A stretch of DNA of 27,248 bases from an uncultured Roseburia sp. (lineage in GTDB: Bacteria > Bacillota_A > Clostridia > Lachnospirales > Lachnospiraceae), in the NCBI GenBank assembly GCA_900753715.1, contig CAAEAE010000137.1, forward strand, positions 1 through 27,248. The letters are read 5' to 3'. The notes under the pieces were generated by a model. It did not search any database and had not been told where the DNA came from. It saw only the letters and a list, made by a program, of their open reading frames with translations. Positions 15,394 to 24,234 of this stretch are shown piece by piece. How positions within the stretch are numbered: the stretch's first letter is position 1; each line of letters starts with the position of its first letter. The position numbers and the translations under genes are program-made.

Positions 15394-16221
15394 ATGAAAA
15401 AATCCCATTTTCGTATCTTACTTCTGTTTGTGTGCGTGGTATTGTTTGATGTGCTGTTACTTGGCAAAATCCACGGCAAACTGTTGGCAAACGCCTGTTT
15501 TTCCTGTGACAATGTCTGGGAGAATTTCAGGGCAGGGAACGTACCGGAGGATGTTATGATGACATTCTGGGAAGAGACAAAAGACAGAGAGGATTTTGTG
15601 CAGCTGCTGACCATGTATTTTGGGGCAGACGGGACCGTAAAGGAACCGGAACTGTTAGAGGATGCCCTTTCCTTTGTAAAACAATACCGCAAAGAGGATT
15701 TTAAGACGATGAACCGGCTGGTTGCTTCCGGCTGGAGGAATCTTTCCTGTTTTCCGGTCGGGGAGGTCCGGTCAAATCCTACGGCTTCTGTGACCTTTGC
15801 GGACAGCTGGATGCAGAGCCGGACTTTTGGCGGAGACAGGGGACACGAGGGCTGTGATATCATGGCAACTGTAAATGAGCGTGGCATTTATCCCGTTTAC
15901 AGCATGACAGATGGCGTTGTCGAAAATATCGGCTGGCTTACGCTTGGAGGATACCGCATCGGAATCCGGAGTGATTCCGGTGCGTATTTTTACTATGCGC
16001 ATCTTGCGGAATATGCAAAGGAGTTTGAGGTGGGGGAGCGCGTTCTTGCGGGAGACTGTCTTGGGATGATGGGTGACACCGGTTACAGTGAGACTCCCGG
16101 AACAACCGGAAATTTTGCCGTGCATCTGCATCTTGGAATTTACGTAACGGATAGGAACGGAGACGAGGTTTCCGTCAATTCCTATCCGATGCTGCGTTAT
16201 TTATGGAATCTGGAGGAATAA
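15394..16221 (+). CDS. M23 family metallopeptidase, membrane-anchored
   Basis: A 275-residue protein with an N-terminal hydrophobic anchor or signal (about residues 8-24), a poorly conserved middle, and a C-terminal LytM/M23 domain. Zinc ligands are visible: His151 and Asp155 in GHEGCD, and His244 and His246 in VHLHLGIY. All are present, so it is probably an active peptidoglycan endopeptidase working outside the membrane. Such domains are common in sporulation and cell-wall genes. No LysM or SH3 domain is seen. The only ribosome-like site, AGGAC, is 15 bases from the ATG, with a 5-bp hairpin between them. The C-terminal codons contain the ribosome site (GGAGG) of the next gene. Confidence 0.87.
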   Translation: MKKSHFRILLLFVCVVLFDVLLLGKIHGKLLANACFSCDNVWENFRAGNVPEDVMMTFWEETKDREDFVQLLTMYFGADGTVKEPELLEDALSFVKQYRKEDFKTMNRLVASGWRNLSCFPVGEVRSNPTASVTFADSWMQSRTFGGDRGHEGCDIMATVNERGIYPVYSMTDGVVENIGWLTLGGYRIGIRSDSGAYFYYAHLAEYAKEFEVGERVLAGDCLGMMGDTGYSETPGTTGNFAVHLHLGIYVTDRNGDEVSVNSYPMLRYLWNLEE

Positions 16222-16222
16222 A

Positions 16223-16957
16223 GTGAGACTGGATAAATATTTGGCGGAAATGGGAGCAGGAACCCGTTCTGAGGTAAAAAAACTGGTTCGTGCCGGACGC
16301 GTCACGATAAATGGTGCTGTAGCGGAAAAACCCGAACAGAAAGTAGACCCGGAGACGGATACGGTCTGTCTGAACGGGGAAGCACTTTTGTATGTGGCAT
16401 ATGAGTATTATCTGTTCCATAAACCGGCAGGCTGTGTAAGCGCTACGGAGGATAAAATTCATAAGACGGTCATGGATTATCTGACCGATACGCTCCGGGA
16501 CGATTTATTTCCGGTCGGAAGACTTGATATTGATACAGAAGGGTTACTTTTGATTACAAATGACGGAGCACTGGCACATGAACTGTTAAGCCCGGCGCAC
16601 CATGTAAAGAAAACATATTATGCGCGCGTGGCGGGCAGGGTAACAGAGGAAGATGCCCGGCTGTTTCAGCAGGGCGTCGACATCGGTGAAGAGAAATTAA
16701 CCAAACCGGCGGAGCTTGTGATTTTAACTTCCGGGGAGGAGTCAGAAATAGAGCTTACCATCACGGAGGGCAAATTTCATCAGGTCAAACGGATGTTTCA
16801 GGCAGTCGGAAAAGAAGTGGTTTATTTAAAACGTCTGTCGATGGGACCTTTAACACTGCCTGAAACACTTTTGCCCGGAGAATACCGGGCACTCACGCAG
16901 GAAGAATTAATGTTGTTACAGAAGGAAACCGGCAATAAGGAGATGAGAAGAAAATGA
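16223..16957 (+). CDS. RsuA-family pseudouridine synthase
   Basis: A 244-residue enzyme with an N-terminal S4 RNA-binding domain ([20 protein letters not shown]) and an RsuA-type catalytic domain. The catalytic Asp102 lies in [37 protein letters not shown] is the typical C-terminal motif. RsuA family enzymes make pseudouridine in 16S rRNA (U516) or at 23S/tRNA sites; the exact target is not decided by sequence alone. The start is GTG at 16223 with GGAGG seven bases upstream, inside the previous gene. The stop overlaps ygiQ (ATGA). Confidence 0.92.
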   Translation: MRLDKYLAEMGAGTRSEVKKLVRAGRVTINGAVAEKPEQKVDPETDTVCLNGEALLYVAYEYYLFHKPAGCVSATEDKIHKTVMDYLTDTLRDDLFPVGRLDIDTEGLLLITNDGALAHELLSPAHHVKKTYYARVAGRVTEEDARLFQQGVDIGEEKLTKPAELVILTSGEESEIELTITEGKFHQVKRMFQAVGKEVVYLKRLSMGPLTLPETLLPGEYRALTQEELMLLQKETGNKEMRRK

Positions 16958-18906
16958 CAACGAATGGCTTTTTACCAATCAGCAAAGAAGATATGAGGGA
17001 GGCTGGCATTACACAGCTTGATTTTGTGTATGTGTGCGGCGATGCTTATGTAGACCATCCTTCCTTTGGACACGCGATTATCTCAAGACTTTTGCAGTCA
17101 CATGGATATACGGTGGGAATCATTGCGCAGCCCGACTGGCGGGATGCTTCCTCCATCGAAATTTTAGGGGAGCCGCGTCTTGGATTTCTTGTCTCCGGCG
17201 GAAATATGGATTCCATGGTCAACCATTATTCTGTATCCAAAAAGCGCCGGGCGGCAGATGCCTTTACACCGGGCGGTGTCATGGGAAAACGCCCGGATTA
17301 CGCGACAATTGTCTATTGCAATCTGATTCGCCAGAGATTTAAGCATACGCCGATTATTATCGGGGGAATTGAGGCAAGCTTAAGACGTCTGGCGCATTAT
17401 GATTACTGGTCGGACAAGCTCAAGCGTTCCATTCTTTTGGATTCCGGCGCAGACCTTATTTCCTACGGAATGGGCGAGCACAGCATGGTAGAGATTGCAG
17501 ATGCGCTAAACAGCGGACTTGCTGTGCAGGATATCACATTTATTGACGGAACGGTTTATAAGACCCGGAAAAGAGAAGATATCTACGACGCCATCGAGCT
17601 TCCACACTATGAGGAGCTGCTTGCTGACAAATTAAACTATGCAAGAAGCTTTTATATCCAGTATTGCAATACTGACCCGTTTTCCGGGAAACGTCTGTTC
17701 GAGACCTACGACGGAAAGCTGTTTGTCGTGCAGAATCCGCCGGCAAAACCGTTAAGCCAGAGTGAGATGGATCAGGTTTATTCCCTGCCGTATATGCGCA
17801 CCTATCATCCGTCCTATGAGGCGGCAGGCGGGGTTCCGGCAATTGAGGAGGTCAAATTCTCACTGGTGAGCAATCGCGGATGCTACGGCGGATGTAGTTT
17901 TTGCGCGCTGACCTTCCATCAGGGACGTATTATCCAGACCAGAAGCAAGGAATCTATTGTGGCAGAGGCAAAGCAGATGGTGTGGGACCCGGATTTCAAG
18001 GGATATATCCATGATGTCGGTGGTCCTACGGCGAATTTCCGTGCACCGGCGTGTGACAAGCAGCTCACAAAAGGAGCCTGCCCGAACAAGCAGTGCCTGT
18101 TTCCGAAACCCTGTCAGAATTTGAAGGTTGACCACTCGGAATACCTGTCACTTCTTCGTGAATTGCGGGAGCTTCCGAATGTAAAGAAAGTATTTATCCG
18201 CTCCGGAATCCGGTTTGACTATCTGATTTATGACAAGGACCGTACCTTCTTGCGGGAGCTTTGTGAGCACCATGTCAGCGGACAGCTGAAGGTGGCACCG
18301 GAACATATCTCAAATGCGGTCTTAGAGAAGATGGGAAAACCGGGTGTGGAAGTCTACCGCCAGTTTGTGCAGGCATACAAACAGATGAACGAAAAGCTTG
18401 GCAAGAAGCAGTATCTGGTTCCGTATCTGATGTCCTCCCATCCGGGTTCCACCTTAAAGGAAGCGGTGGAGCTGGCAGAATTTTTGCGGGATTTGGGCTA
18501 TATGCCGGAGCAGGTACAAGATTTTTATCCGACACCGTCCACGATTTCTACCTGTATGTATTATACCGGGGTCGACCCGCGTACCATGAAGCCGGTGTAC
18601 GTGGCAGTCAACCCGCATGAAAAGGCGATGCAGCGTGCGTTAATCCAGTACCGCAATCCAAAGAACTATGATCTGGTATACGAGGCGCTGACCAAAGCAG
18701 GACGCACGGATTTAATCGGATTTGACAAAAAATGTCTCATCCGCCCAAGACGTATCGGAGCACAGAGCGGCGATAACCGGACACACGGTGGCAATAAAGC
18801 ATATGCTGATGGCGGAAGACGGAATGACAACCGGGTGCACGGCGGCAAAAACAACACTGCTGCCGCAAAGAAGAAAACCATCCGCAATGTGCATAAAAAG
18901 AAATAG
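16954..18906 (+). CDS. YgiQ family radical SAM protein
   Basis: A 650-residue YgiQ-family radical SAM protein. It begins [20 protein letters not shown] and continues with [19 protein letters not shown], the N-terminal family signature. The radical SAM motif CYGGCSFC supplies Cys310, Cys314 and Cys317 for the [4Fe-4S] cluster. A Cys-rich stretch follows ([19 protein letters not shown]). The substrate is not known for the family. The last 50 or so residues are a basic, Gly/Asn/His-rich tail with a repeated DNRxHGG motif, probably disordered. ATGA overlap with the upstream synthase gene implies coupled translation. Confidence 0.92.
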   Translation: MTTNGFLPISKEDMREAGITQLDFVYVCGDAYVDHPSFGHAIISRLLQSHGYTVGIIAQPDWRDASSIEILGEPRLGFLVSGGNMDSMVNHYSVSKKRRAADAFTPGGVMGKRPDYATIVYCNLIRQRFKHTPIIIGGIEASLRRLAHYDYWSDKLKRSILLDSGADLISYGMGEHSMVEIADALNSGLAVQDITFIDGTVYKTRKREDIYDAIELPHYEELLADKLNYARSFYIQYCNTDPFSGKRLFETYDGKLFVVQNPPAKPLSQSEMDQVYSLPYMRTYHPSYEAAGGVPAIEEVKFSLVSNRGCYGGCSFCALTFHQGRIIQTRSKESIVAEAKQMVWDPDFKGYIHDVGGPTANFRAPACDKQLTKGACPNKQCLFPKPCQNLKVDHSEYLSLLRELRELPNVKKVFIRSGIRFDYLIYDKDRTFLRELCEHHVSGQLKVAPEHISNAVLEKMGKPGVEVYRQFVQAYKQMNEKLGKKQYLVPYLMSSHPGSTLKEAVELAEFLRDLGYMPEQVQDFYPTPSTISTCMYYTGVDPRTMKPVYVAVNPHEKAMQRALIQYRNPKNYDLVYEALTKAGRTDLIGFDKKCLIRPRRIGAQSGDNRTHGGNKAYADGGRRNDNRVHGGKNNTAAAKKKTIRNVHKKK

Positions 18907-18923
18907 CAGAGGAAGCAGACAAA

Positions 18924-19910
18924 ATGCGTGAATTTCAGATTAACTCCAATGAAGCGGGACAGCGGTTTGACAAGTATCTCAAAAAGCTGTTAAGTAACGC
19001 AGGCAGCAGCTTTATTTATAAAATGCTGCGCAAAAAGAATATTGTCTTAAACGGAAAGAAAGCGGACGGCACCGAAAAGCTGTCCGAAGGCGACCAGGTA
19101 AAACTGTTTTTGGCGGATGAGACCTTTGAAAAATTTGCAGCAAATCAGGAGGCAGATGGCACATATGAGGCGTTAAAGCGGCTTTCTGGTGACTTTAGGT
19201 CAGGTTCACGTAAACTTCAGGTGATATATGAAGATGAGGACGTTATCGTGATTGATAAGCCGGTTGGGATGCTTTCCCAGAAGGCAAAACCGGAGGATGT
19301 TTCCGCTAACGAGTACATCCTTGCGTGGTTGATTGCAGAGGATAAACTTACGGCGGAACAGTTCCGCACCTTCCGCCCGTCTGTGTGTAACCGGCTTGAC
19401 CGGAATACGTCCGGACTTTTAATTGCGGGAAAAACCTTAAAGGGACTACAGGAAATGGCGGAAGCCTTAAAGGAACGTTCCGTCCAGAAATATTACTGCT
19501 GTATCGTAAAAGGAGAAGTAAAGGATGAACTTTACGTGAAGGGCTGGTTAAAAAAGGATGAGGCTTCAAACCGTGTGGAGATTTTGCCTGAAACGGCAGA
19601 TGTGGGAGAGGACTTTAAGCAGATTGAGACTGCTTACCGTCCCATTCAGGTTAAAAACGGTTATACCGAACTGGAAGTTCATCTGATTACCGGAAGGTCC
19701 CATCAGATTCGTGCGCATCTTGCATCCTTGGGGCATCCGATTGTAGGAGATACGAAGTACGGCGATGCCCGCATCAATGATATTTTCCGAAGAAAGGCAG
19801 GGATTCGTTCCCAGCTTCTTCATGCCTGCCGCATGGTCTGGCAGGATGGAAGAGAACTAAAAAGTATGCCCGGCGAGAATTTTCACCGGGCATGGAATGC
19901 AATTAGCTGA
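18924..19910 (+). CDS. RluC/RluD-family 23S rRNA pseudouridine synthase
   Basis: A 328-residue enzyme with an N-terminal S4 domain (AGQRFDKYLKKLLSN, SFIYKMLRKKNIVLNGKKA) and a RluA-superfamily catalytic domain. The catalytic Asp159 is in NRLDRNTSGLLIAGKTL. GRSHQIRAHLASLGHPIVGD is the expected C-terminal motif. Members form pseudouridines in 23S rRNA; the S4-plus-catalytic layout fits RluC best. GAGGAAG lies upstream of the ATG. The last codons overlap the end of the convergent regulator gene by 8 bases and carry that gene's terminator. Confidence 0.92.
   Translation: MREFQINSNEAGQRFDKYLKKLLSNAGSSFIYKMLRKKNIVLNGKKADGTEKLSEGDQVKLFLADETFEKFAANQEADGTYEALKRLSGDFRSGSRKLQVIYEDEDVIVIDKPVGMLSQKAKPEDVSANEYILAWLIAEDKLTAEQFRTFRPSVCNRLDRNTSGLLIAGKTLKGLQEMAEALKERSVQKYYCCIVKGEVKDELYVKGWLKKDEASNRVEILPETADVGEDFKQIETAYRPIQVKNGYTELEVHLITGRSHQIRAHLASLGHPIVGDTKYGDARINDIFRRKAGIRSQLLHACRMVWQDGRELKSMPGENFHRAWNAIS
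19859..19893 (-). terminator. Intrinsic terminator of the DtxR/MntR-type gene, inside rluC
   Basis: A perfect 8-bp stem, ATGCCCGG (19866-19873) with CCGGGCAT (19886-19893), has a 12-base loop. Read on the minus strand it is followed by AC and then five T residues (19863-19859). On the plus strand no T run follows, so it serves the minus-strand gene. Confidence 0.75.
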
Positions 19911-20280
19911 TACCGGAGCTTGCCTTGATGTGGCGCTTGATTGCCTCAAAGCTTTCAGCGCTGACATCATGCTCAATCTTGCAGGCATCTTCTGCGGCAA
20001 CACGCGGGTCAACACCGAGCATGACAAGCCAGCTTGATAAGATGCGGTGGCGCTCGTAAATGCGTTCTGCCACTTCAAGTCCGGTTTCCGTAAGACGGAT
20101 ATAGCCTTCATCGCTGACAGAGATGTAACCGTTTTCGCGCAGATGCTTCATTGCCACACTGACACTCGGTTTTTTAAAGTTCATTTCATTTGCAATATCT
20201 ACAGAACGTACGTTTCCTAATCTATGATTCAATACCAGAATCGTCTCGAGATAGTTTTCGGTAGATTCATTCATTACCAT
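19903..20280 (-). CDS. DtxR/MntR-type metal-dependent transcriptional regulator
   Basis: A 125-residue regulator. It has an N-terminal winged helix (STENYLETILVL, then VRSVDIANEMNFKKPSVSVA) and a metal-binding/dimerisation domain; no SH3-like third domain is present. Such proteins sense Mn or Fe and repress metal uptake genes. Candidate ligands near the C-terminus are Cys, Glu and His in DACKIEH, resembling the DtxR primary site rather than the EGIEHH of MntR. A His in YERHRIL is also present. The start at 20280 has AGGAGG seven bases upstream; the longer frame from 20307 would begin upstream of that site. No transporter gene is adjacent. It diverges from recU. Confidence 0.88.
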   Translation of the reverse strand: MVMNESTENYLETILVLNHRLGNVRSVDIANEMNFKKPSVSVAMKHLRENGYISVSDEGYIRLTETGLEVAERIYERHRILSSWLVMLGVDPRVAAEDACKIEHDVSAESFEAIKRHIKASSGIS

Positions 20281-20310
20281 ACCTTTTCCTCCTAAAATAT
20301 TTCGCACTAT

Positions 20311-20326
20311 GGTTAAGCTGTTATCC
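20311..20326 (-). promoter_or_regulatory. Possible operator: imperfect inverted repeat in the regulator leader
   Basis: GGTTAA and TTATCC are separated by four bases (5 of 6 positions pair). They lie between the minus-strand promoter and the regulator's start. The GGTTA/TAxCC arms loosely recall DtxR-type boxes; binding is untested inference. Confidence 0.25.
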
Positions 20327-20346
20327 CCAATAGATATATAATTATA

Positions 20347-20375
20347 AGTATATCATATGAGAGAAAATTTTACAA
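20347..20375 (-). promoter_or_regulatory. Promoter of the DtxR/MntR-type gene
   Basis: On the minus strand, TTGTAA (20375-20370), a 17-base spacer and TATACT (20352-20347). It is in the shared intergenic region, back to back with the recU promoter. Confidence 0.6.
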
Positions 20376-20386
20376 ATATTTTGTGG

Positions 20387-20415
20387 TTGAACCGAAAATA
20401 AGAATGCTCTATAAT
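20387..20415 (+). promoter_or_regulatory. Promoter of recU
   Basis: TTGAAC (20387-20392) and a perfect TATAAT (20410-20415) have a 17-base spacer. It lies 45 bases before the recU start. Confidence 0.8.
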
Positions 20416-20459
20416 CAAAATATAGTAGTTACAGAAACAATGCAGGAGGACTTTTAACG

Positions 20460-20993
20460 ATGCCAACGTGGAATTCCAGGGGATTAAGAGGTTCCACATT
20501 AGAGGAATTTATCAACCGGACAAACGAGCGCTATTTAGAGAATGGACTGGCGCTGATTCAGAAAATCCCGACGCCGATTACGCCGATTAATATTGATAAG
20601 GCAACAAGGCATATTACACTTGCCTACTTTGACCAGAAGAGTACCGTGGATTATATCGGGGTGGTTCAGGGGATTCCGGTCTGCTTCGATGCAAAGGAAT
20701 GTGCGACGGACACCTTCCCACTTCAGAATATCCATGAACATCAGGTGAACTTCATGGAAAACTTTGAACAACAGGGGGGAATTTCCTTTTTCTTAATCAG
20801 CTTCACCCATCGCGACGAGTTTTATTATCTGCGCTTTGAAACCTTAAAAAAATTCTGGCAGCGGGCAAAAGATGGCGGCAGGAAAAGTTTCCGCTATGAA
20901 GAATTAGATTCTTCTTTTGCGCTTCCAAGAGAGGGTGGTGTGCTTGTTCCGTATCTCAAAGGCCTCCAGCTTGATTTAAACCAAAGGGATTGA
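20460..20993 (+). CDS. recU: Holliday junction resolvase RecU
   Basis: A 177-residue RecU-family endonuclease that resolves Holliday junctions in recombination. It shows the N-terminal NSRGLRGSTLEEFIN segment, YFDQKSTVDYIGVVQG, FDAKE and FPLQNIHEHQVNFM, matching Bacillus subtilis RecU throughout. Catalytic positions by spacing are Asp64, Asp77 and Lys79. The middle one is Asp where the B. subtilis sequence, as I recall it, has Glu, a conservative change. It lacks the roughly 30-residue N-terminal arm of Bacillus RecU. AGGAGG lies about 10 bases upstream of the ATG and a strong promoter precedes it. The stop codon lies inside the -35 element of the next promoter. Confidence 0.9.
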   Translation: MPTWNSRGLRGSTLEEFINRTNERYLENGLALIQKIPTPITPINIDKATRHITLAYFDQKSTVDYIGVVQGIPVCFDAKECATDTFPLQNIHEHQVNFMENFEQQGGISFFLISFTHRDEFYYLRFETLKKFWQRAKDGGRKSFRYEELDSSFALPREGGVLVPYLKGLQLDLNQRD

Positions 20994-21018
20994 CAAAGAT
21001 AATTTCGTTTGATAATAT
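20990..21018 (+). promoter_or_regulatory. Promoter of the his operon, with palindrome just downstream
   Basis: A perfect TTGACA (20990-20995) overlaps the recU stop codon. A weaker TAATAT (21013-21018) follows after 17 bases; GATAAT at 21011-21016 is an alternative. A perfect palindrome ACACTAAAGTGT (21025-21036) lies at about the expected transcription start. Confidence 0.65.
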
Positions 21019-21064
21019 GGTAGCACACTAAAGTGTAAAAAATGAAAAGCAGGAGAGGGAAGAC

Positions 21065-22249
21065 GTGGTTAGACGATTGTTGCATACACCGGAGGGTGTA
21101 CGGGATATTTATAACGAAGAATGTGAGAAAAAACTGCTTTTGCAGGATGAACTTTATGCGGTATTAAAGCAATACGGATACCATCCAATCCAGACGCCTG
21201 CGTTTGAATTTTTTGATATCTTTGGAAAAGAGATTGGAACAACACCGTCGAGAGAATTATACAAATTTTTTGACCGAGAGGGAAATACACTGGTGCTGCG
21301 GCCGGATATGACACCGTCGATTGCGCGCTCTGCGGCGAAGTATTTCGGGGAAGAAGACCTTCCAATCCGCCTGTGCTACATGGGAAATACATTCATCAAT
21401 AACAGCAGCTATCAGGGAAGGTTAAAGGAAAGCACACAGCTTGGAGCAGAACTTATTGGTGATTCAGCGGTGGATGCGGATGCGGAAATCCTTTCGCTTG
21501 TGGTGGCAAGTTTAAAGACGGCAGGGTTAAGGGATTTCCAGCTCAGTGTCGGTCATGCGGAATTTTTCGGAGGACTGATGGAGGCAGCAGGACTTCCGGA
21601 GGAAAAGGAAGAAGAATTAAGAAGTTTAATCTCCAACAAAAACTTCTTTGGCGTCGAAGAATTTATTGATACGCTTGCACTTGAAGCAGATTTAAGACAG
21701 CTCTTTTCCATGCTTGGAAGCCTTTATACCGGAACGGATGATTTGAAAGCAGCAAAAGAGCTTTCAGCAAAGTACCCCAAAATTCTACATGCGATTGAAA
21801 ACTTAGAGGAGCTTCACGGACTGCTCAAAGCCTACGAAATTGAAAAATACATCTCTTTTGAACTTGGAATGTTGAGCAATTACCAGTACTACACCGGAAT
21901 TATTTTTGCGGGGTATACCTTTGGAAGCGGGGAGCCGATTGTAAAGGGCGGACGCTATGATAAACTTTTAACACACTTTGGAAAGGATTCCGCATCCATC
22001 GGCTTTGCGATTGTGGTTGACCAGTTGATGGCGGCACTTGCGAGACAGAAGATTGAAATTCCAATCGAATATCATACGGAGCTGATTGTTTATCAGAGCA
22101 CAAAACGGACAGAAGCAATTGCCACAGCACAGGAGATTCGCCAAAAGGGAGGCTGTGTGGAACTGATGGCGCAGGAGAACGGCAAAACACGGGCTGACTA
22201 TGATGCATATGCAAAGAGAAACCACATTGTCCGCATTACATTCATGTAG
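21065..22249 (+). CDS. hisZ: ATP phosphoribosyltransferase regulatory subunit HisZ
   Basis: A 394-residue HisRS-like protein that partners with short HisG for the first step of histidine synthesis. The class II synthetase fold is visible (TPEGVRDIYNEE, LRPDMTPSIARSAAKYFGE, GGRYDKLLTHFGKDSASIGF). The tRNA-synthetase signature RGLDYYTG is changed to SNYQYYTG, losing the conserved Arg. This and the adjacent short hisG argue for HisZ over HisS. The C-terminal anticodon-binding-like part is short. The start is GTG at 21065 with GGAGAGGG upstream. Confidence 0.93.
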   Translation: MVRRLLHTPEGVRDIYNEECEKKLLLQDELYAVLKQYGYHPIQTPAFEFFDIFGKEIGTTPSRELYKFFDREGNTLVLRPDMTPSIARSAAKYFGEEDLPIRLCYMGNTFINNSSYQGRLKESTQLGAELIGDSAVDADAEILSLVVASLKTAGLRDFQLSVGHAEFFGGLMEAAGLPEEKEEELRSLISNKNFFGVEEFIDTLALEADLRQLFSMLGSLYTGTDDLKAAKELSAKYPKILHAIENLEELHGLLKAYEIEKYISFELGMLSNYQYYTGIIFAGYTFGSGEPIVKGGRYDKLLTHFGKDSASIGFAIVVDQLMAALARQKIEIPIEYHTELIVYQSTKRTEAIATAQEIRQKGGCVELMAQENGKTRADYDAYAKRNHIVRITFM

Positions 22250-22260
22250 GGGGAACATTC

Positions 22261-22917
22261 ATGGAAGAGATGAGATACCTTACCTTTGCGTTAGGCAAGG
22301 GCAGGCTTGCAAATAAGACATTGGAGATGTTCGAGAAGATTGGCATCACCTGTGAGGAAATGAAGGACAAGGATACCAGAAAGCTGATTTTTGTCAATGA
22401 AGAATTAAAGTTACGTTTTTTCCTTGCAAAAGGCCCAGATGTGCCTACTTATGTAGAGTATGGCGCGGCGGATATCGGCATTGTGGGAAAAGACACCATC
22501 TTAGAAGAAGGAAGAAATATTTACGAGGTGCTTGATTTGGGCTTTGGAAAATGCAGGATGTGCATCTGCGGGCCGGCGGAGGCGGGAGAATTATTACAGC
22601 ACCATGAGCTGATTCGCGTTGCCACAAAGTATCCGCACATTGCCAAGGATTATTTTTACAATAAGAAGCATCAGACTGTGGAAATCATCAAGTTAAACGG
22701 TTCCATCGAGTTAGCCCCGATTGTAGGGCTGTCTGAGGTCATCTGTGATATTGTGGAAACCGGTTCTACCTTAAGGGAAAACGGTCTTACCGTACTTGAG
22801 GAGGTCTGCCCGCTGTCGGCGCGGATGGTGGTCAACCAGGTCAGTATGCAGATGGAAAAAGAGCGTATTACGAAGTTAATCTCAGATTTAAAGACAGTCA
22901 TTGAGCAGAAAGGATGA
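22261..22917 (+). CDS. hisG: ATP phosphoribosyltransferase, short form HisG
   Basis: A 218-residue catalytic subunit that condenses ATP and PRPP to phosphoribosyl-ATP. It has FALGKGRLANKTLEMFEKIG near the N-terminus, YGAADIGIVGKDTILE, and a PRPP-type loop CDIVETGSTLRENGL. It lacks the C-terminal histidine-binding regulatory domain of long HisG, so feedback control would act through HisZ. GGGGG lies 7 bases before the ATG at 22261. The next gene's possible first ATG overlaps its stop. Confidence 0.95.
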   Translation: MEEMRYLTFALGKGRLANKTLEMFEKIGITCEEMKDKDTRKLIFVNEELKLRFFLAKGPDVPTYVEYGAADIGIVGKDTILEEGRNIYEVLDLGFGKCRMCICGPAEAGELLQHHELIRVATKYPHIAKDYFYNKKHQTVEIIKLNGSIELAPIVGLSEVICDIVETGSTLRENGLTVLEEVCPLSARMVVNQVSMQMEKERITKLISDLKTVIEQKG

Positions 22918-22922
22918 AGAGG

Positions 22923-24215
22923 ATGAGAATATTAAAGCTGACACCGGAAACACAGAACAACATTCTGGAGAATCTGTTAAAGAGAAGCCCAAATTCCTAT
23001 GGCGCTTATGAAGGAAAAGTAAACGATATCCTAACGCAGGTGAGAAACCGCAGGGATGAAGCAATTTTTGAATACACAAAGCAGTTTGACGGGGCAGATA
23101 TCTGTGCGGACAATGTACTTGTGACGGAGCAGGAGATTGAGGAAGCCTACCGTGAGGTGGATCCGAAGCTGTTGGAGGTCATCCGTAAAGCGTTGGTGAA
23201 CATTCGTTCTTATCATGAAAAACAGCGCCAGTTCTCCTGGTTTGATTCAGAGGATTCCGGCATTATTTTAGGACAGAAAATCACGCCGTTAAAGAGAGTC
23301 GGCGTTTACGTGCCGGGCGGAAAGGCAGTGTATCCGTCATCCGTGCTGATGAATGTCCTTCCGGCAAAGGTGGCAGGGGTAGACGAGATTATTATGACAA
23401 CGCCTCCTGGAAAAAATGGAAAAGTATATCCGTCTACACTTGTAGCTGCAAGGGAAGCGGGCGTAGACAAAATCTATAAAGTCGGTGGTGCACAGGCAAT
23501 CGCTGCACTGGCATTTGGAACGGAAAGTATTCCGAAAGTTGACAAAATCGTGGGACCTGGTAATATTTATGTAGCACTTGCAAAAAAGGCAGTATTTGGT
23601 TATGTCAGCATTGATTCAATTGCAGGTCCAAGCGAGATTATGGTTCTGGCAGATGAGACGGCAAATCCACGGTTTGTGGCAGCAGATTTACTCTCCCAGG
23701 CGGAGCACGATGAGATGGCATCCGCAATCCTTGTGACGACAAGTGAGACACTTGCAGAGGCAGTTTCCAAAGAGGTTGACAAGTTTGTAGAGACACTTTC
23801 CCGCAAGGAAATCATTGAAAAGTCGCTGGAAAATTATGGTTACATACTGGTTGCAGATTCGATGGATGCGGCGATTTCCACTGTAAATGAAATTGCATCC
23901 GAACATCTCGAACTTGTGACAAAAAATCCGTTCGAGACGATGACGAAGATTCGCAATGCAGGCGCTATTTTTATCGGGGAATATTCAAGCGAACCGCTCG
24001 GAGATTACTTTGCGGGGCCGAACCACGTTCTTCCGACAAACGGAACCGCAAAATTCTTCTCACCGTTAAGCGTGGACGATTTTATCAAGAAATCGAGCAT
24101 TATTTCCTACTCAAGGGAAGCATTGGAACCGGTTTACCGGGATATCGTGCAGTTCGCGGAATGTGAGAAACTTACCGCTCATGCAAACTCTATCCGGGTA
24201 CGATTTGAAGACTAA
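22923..24215 (+). CDS. hisD: Histidinol dehydrogenase
   Basis: A 430-residue enzyme that oxidises histidinol to histidine in two NAD-dependent steps. Family landmarks are GVYVPGGKAVYPSSVLMNVL, VGPGNIYVALAKKAVFG, DSIAGPSEIMVLADE, LLSQAEHDEMA (zinc ligand region), ASEHLELV (catalytic Glu-His) and AGPNHVLPTNGTAKFFSPL. The start at 22923 is preferred because AAAGGA is nine bases upstream. An ATG at 22914 overlaps the hisG stop but sits directly on that ribosome site, and would add three residues. Confidence 0.95.
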   Translation: MRILKLTPETQNNILENLLKRSPNSYGAYEGKVNDILTQVRNRRDEAIFEYTKQFDGADICADNVLVTEQEIEEAYREVDPKLLEVIRKALVNIRSYHEKQRQFSWFDSEDSGIILGQKITPLKRVGVYVPGGKAVYPSSVLMNVLPAKVAGVDEIIMTTPPGKNGKVYPSTLVAAREAGVDKIYKVGGAQAIAALAFGTESIPKVDKIVGPGNIYVALAKKAVFGYVSIDSIAGPSEIMVLADETANPRFVAADLLSQAEHDEMASAILVTTSETLAEAVSKEVDKFVETLSRKEIIEKSLENYGYILVADSMDAAISTVNEIASEHLELVTKNPFETMTKIRNAGAIFIGEYSSEPLGDYFAGPNHVLPTNGTAKFFSPLSVDDFIKKSSIISYSREALEPVYRDIVQFAECEKLTAHANSIRVRFED

Positions 24216-24234
24216 GAAAAGAGAGGCAGATTTT

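Noticed and set aside
18666..18931. Cluster of overlapping open frames on both strands at the end of ygiQ
   Set aside because: They arise from the low-complexity tail of YgiQ; none has a start signal or family resemblance.
19866..19893. Hairpin as a plus-strand terminator for rluC
   Set aside because: No T run follows on the plus strand; the T run is on the minus-strand side.
20996..21064. T-box riboswitch before the his operon
   Set aside because: The leader from the predicted start is only about 40 bases and holds no T-box sequence or terminator hairpin.
21065..22249. Histidyl-tRNA synthetase (hisS) as identity of the HisRS-like gene
   Set aside because: The conserved Arg of RGLDYYTG is missing, the C-terminal domain is reduced, and short hisG follows directly, so HisZ fits better.
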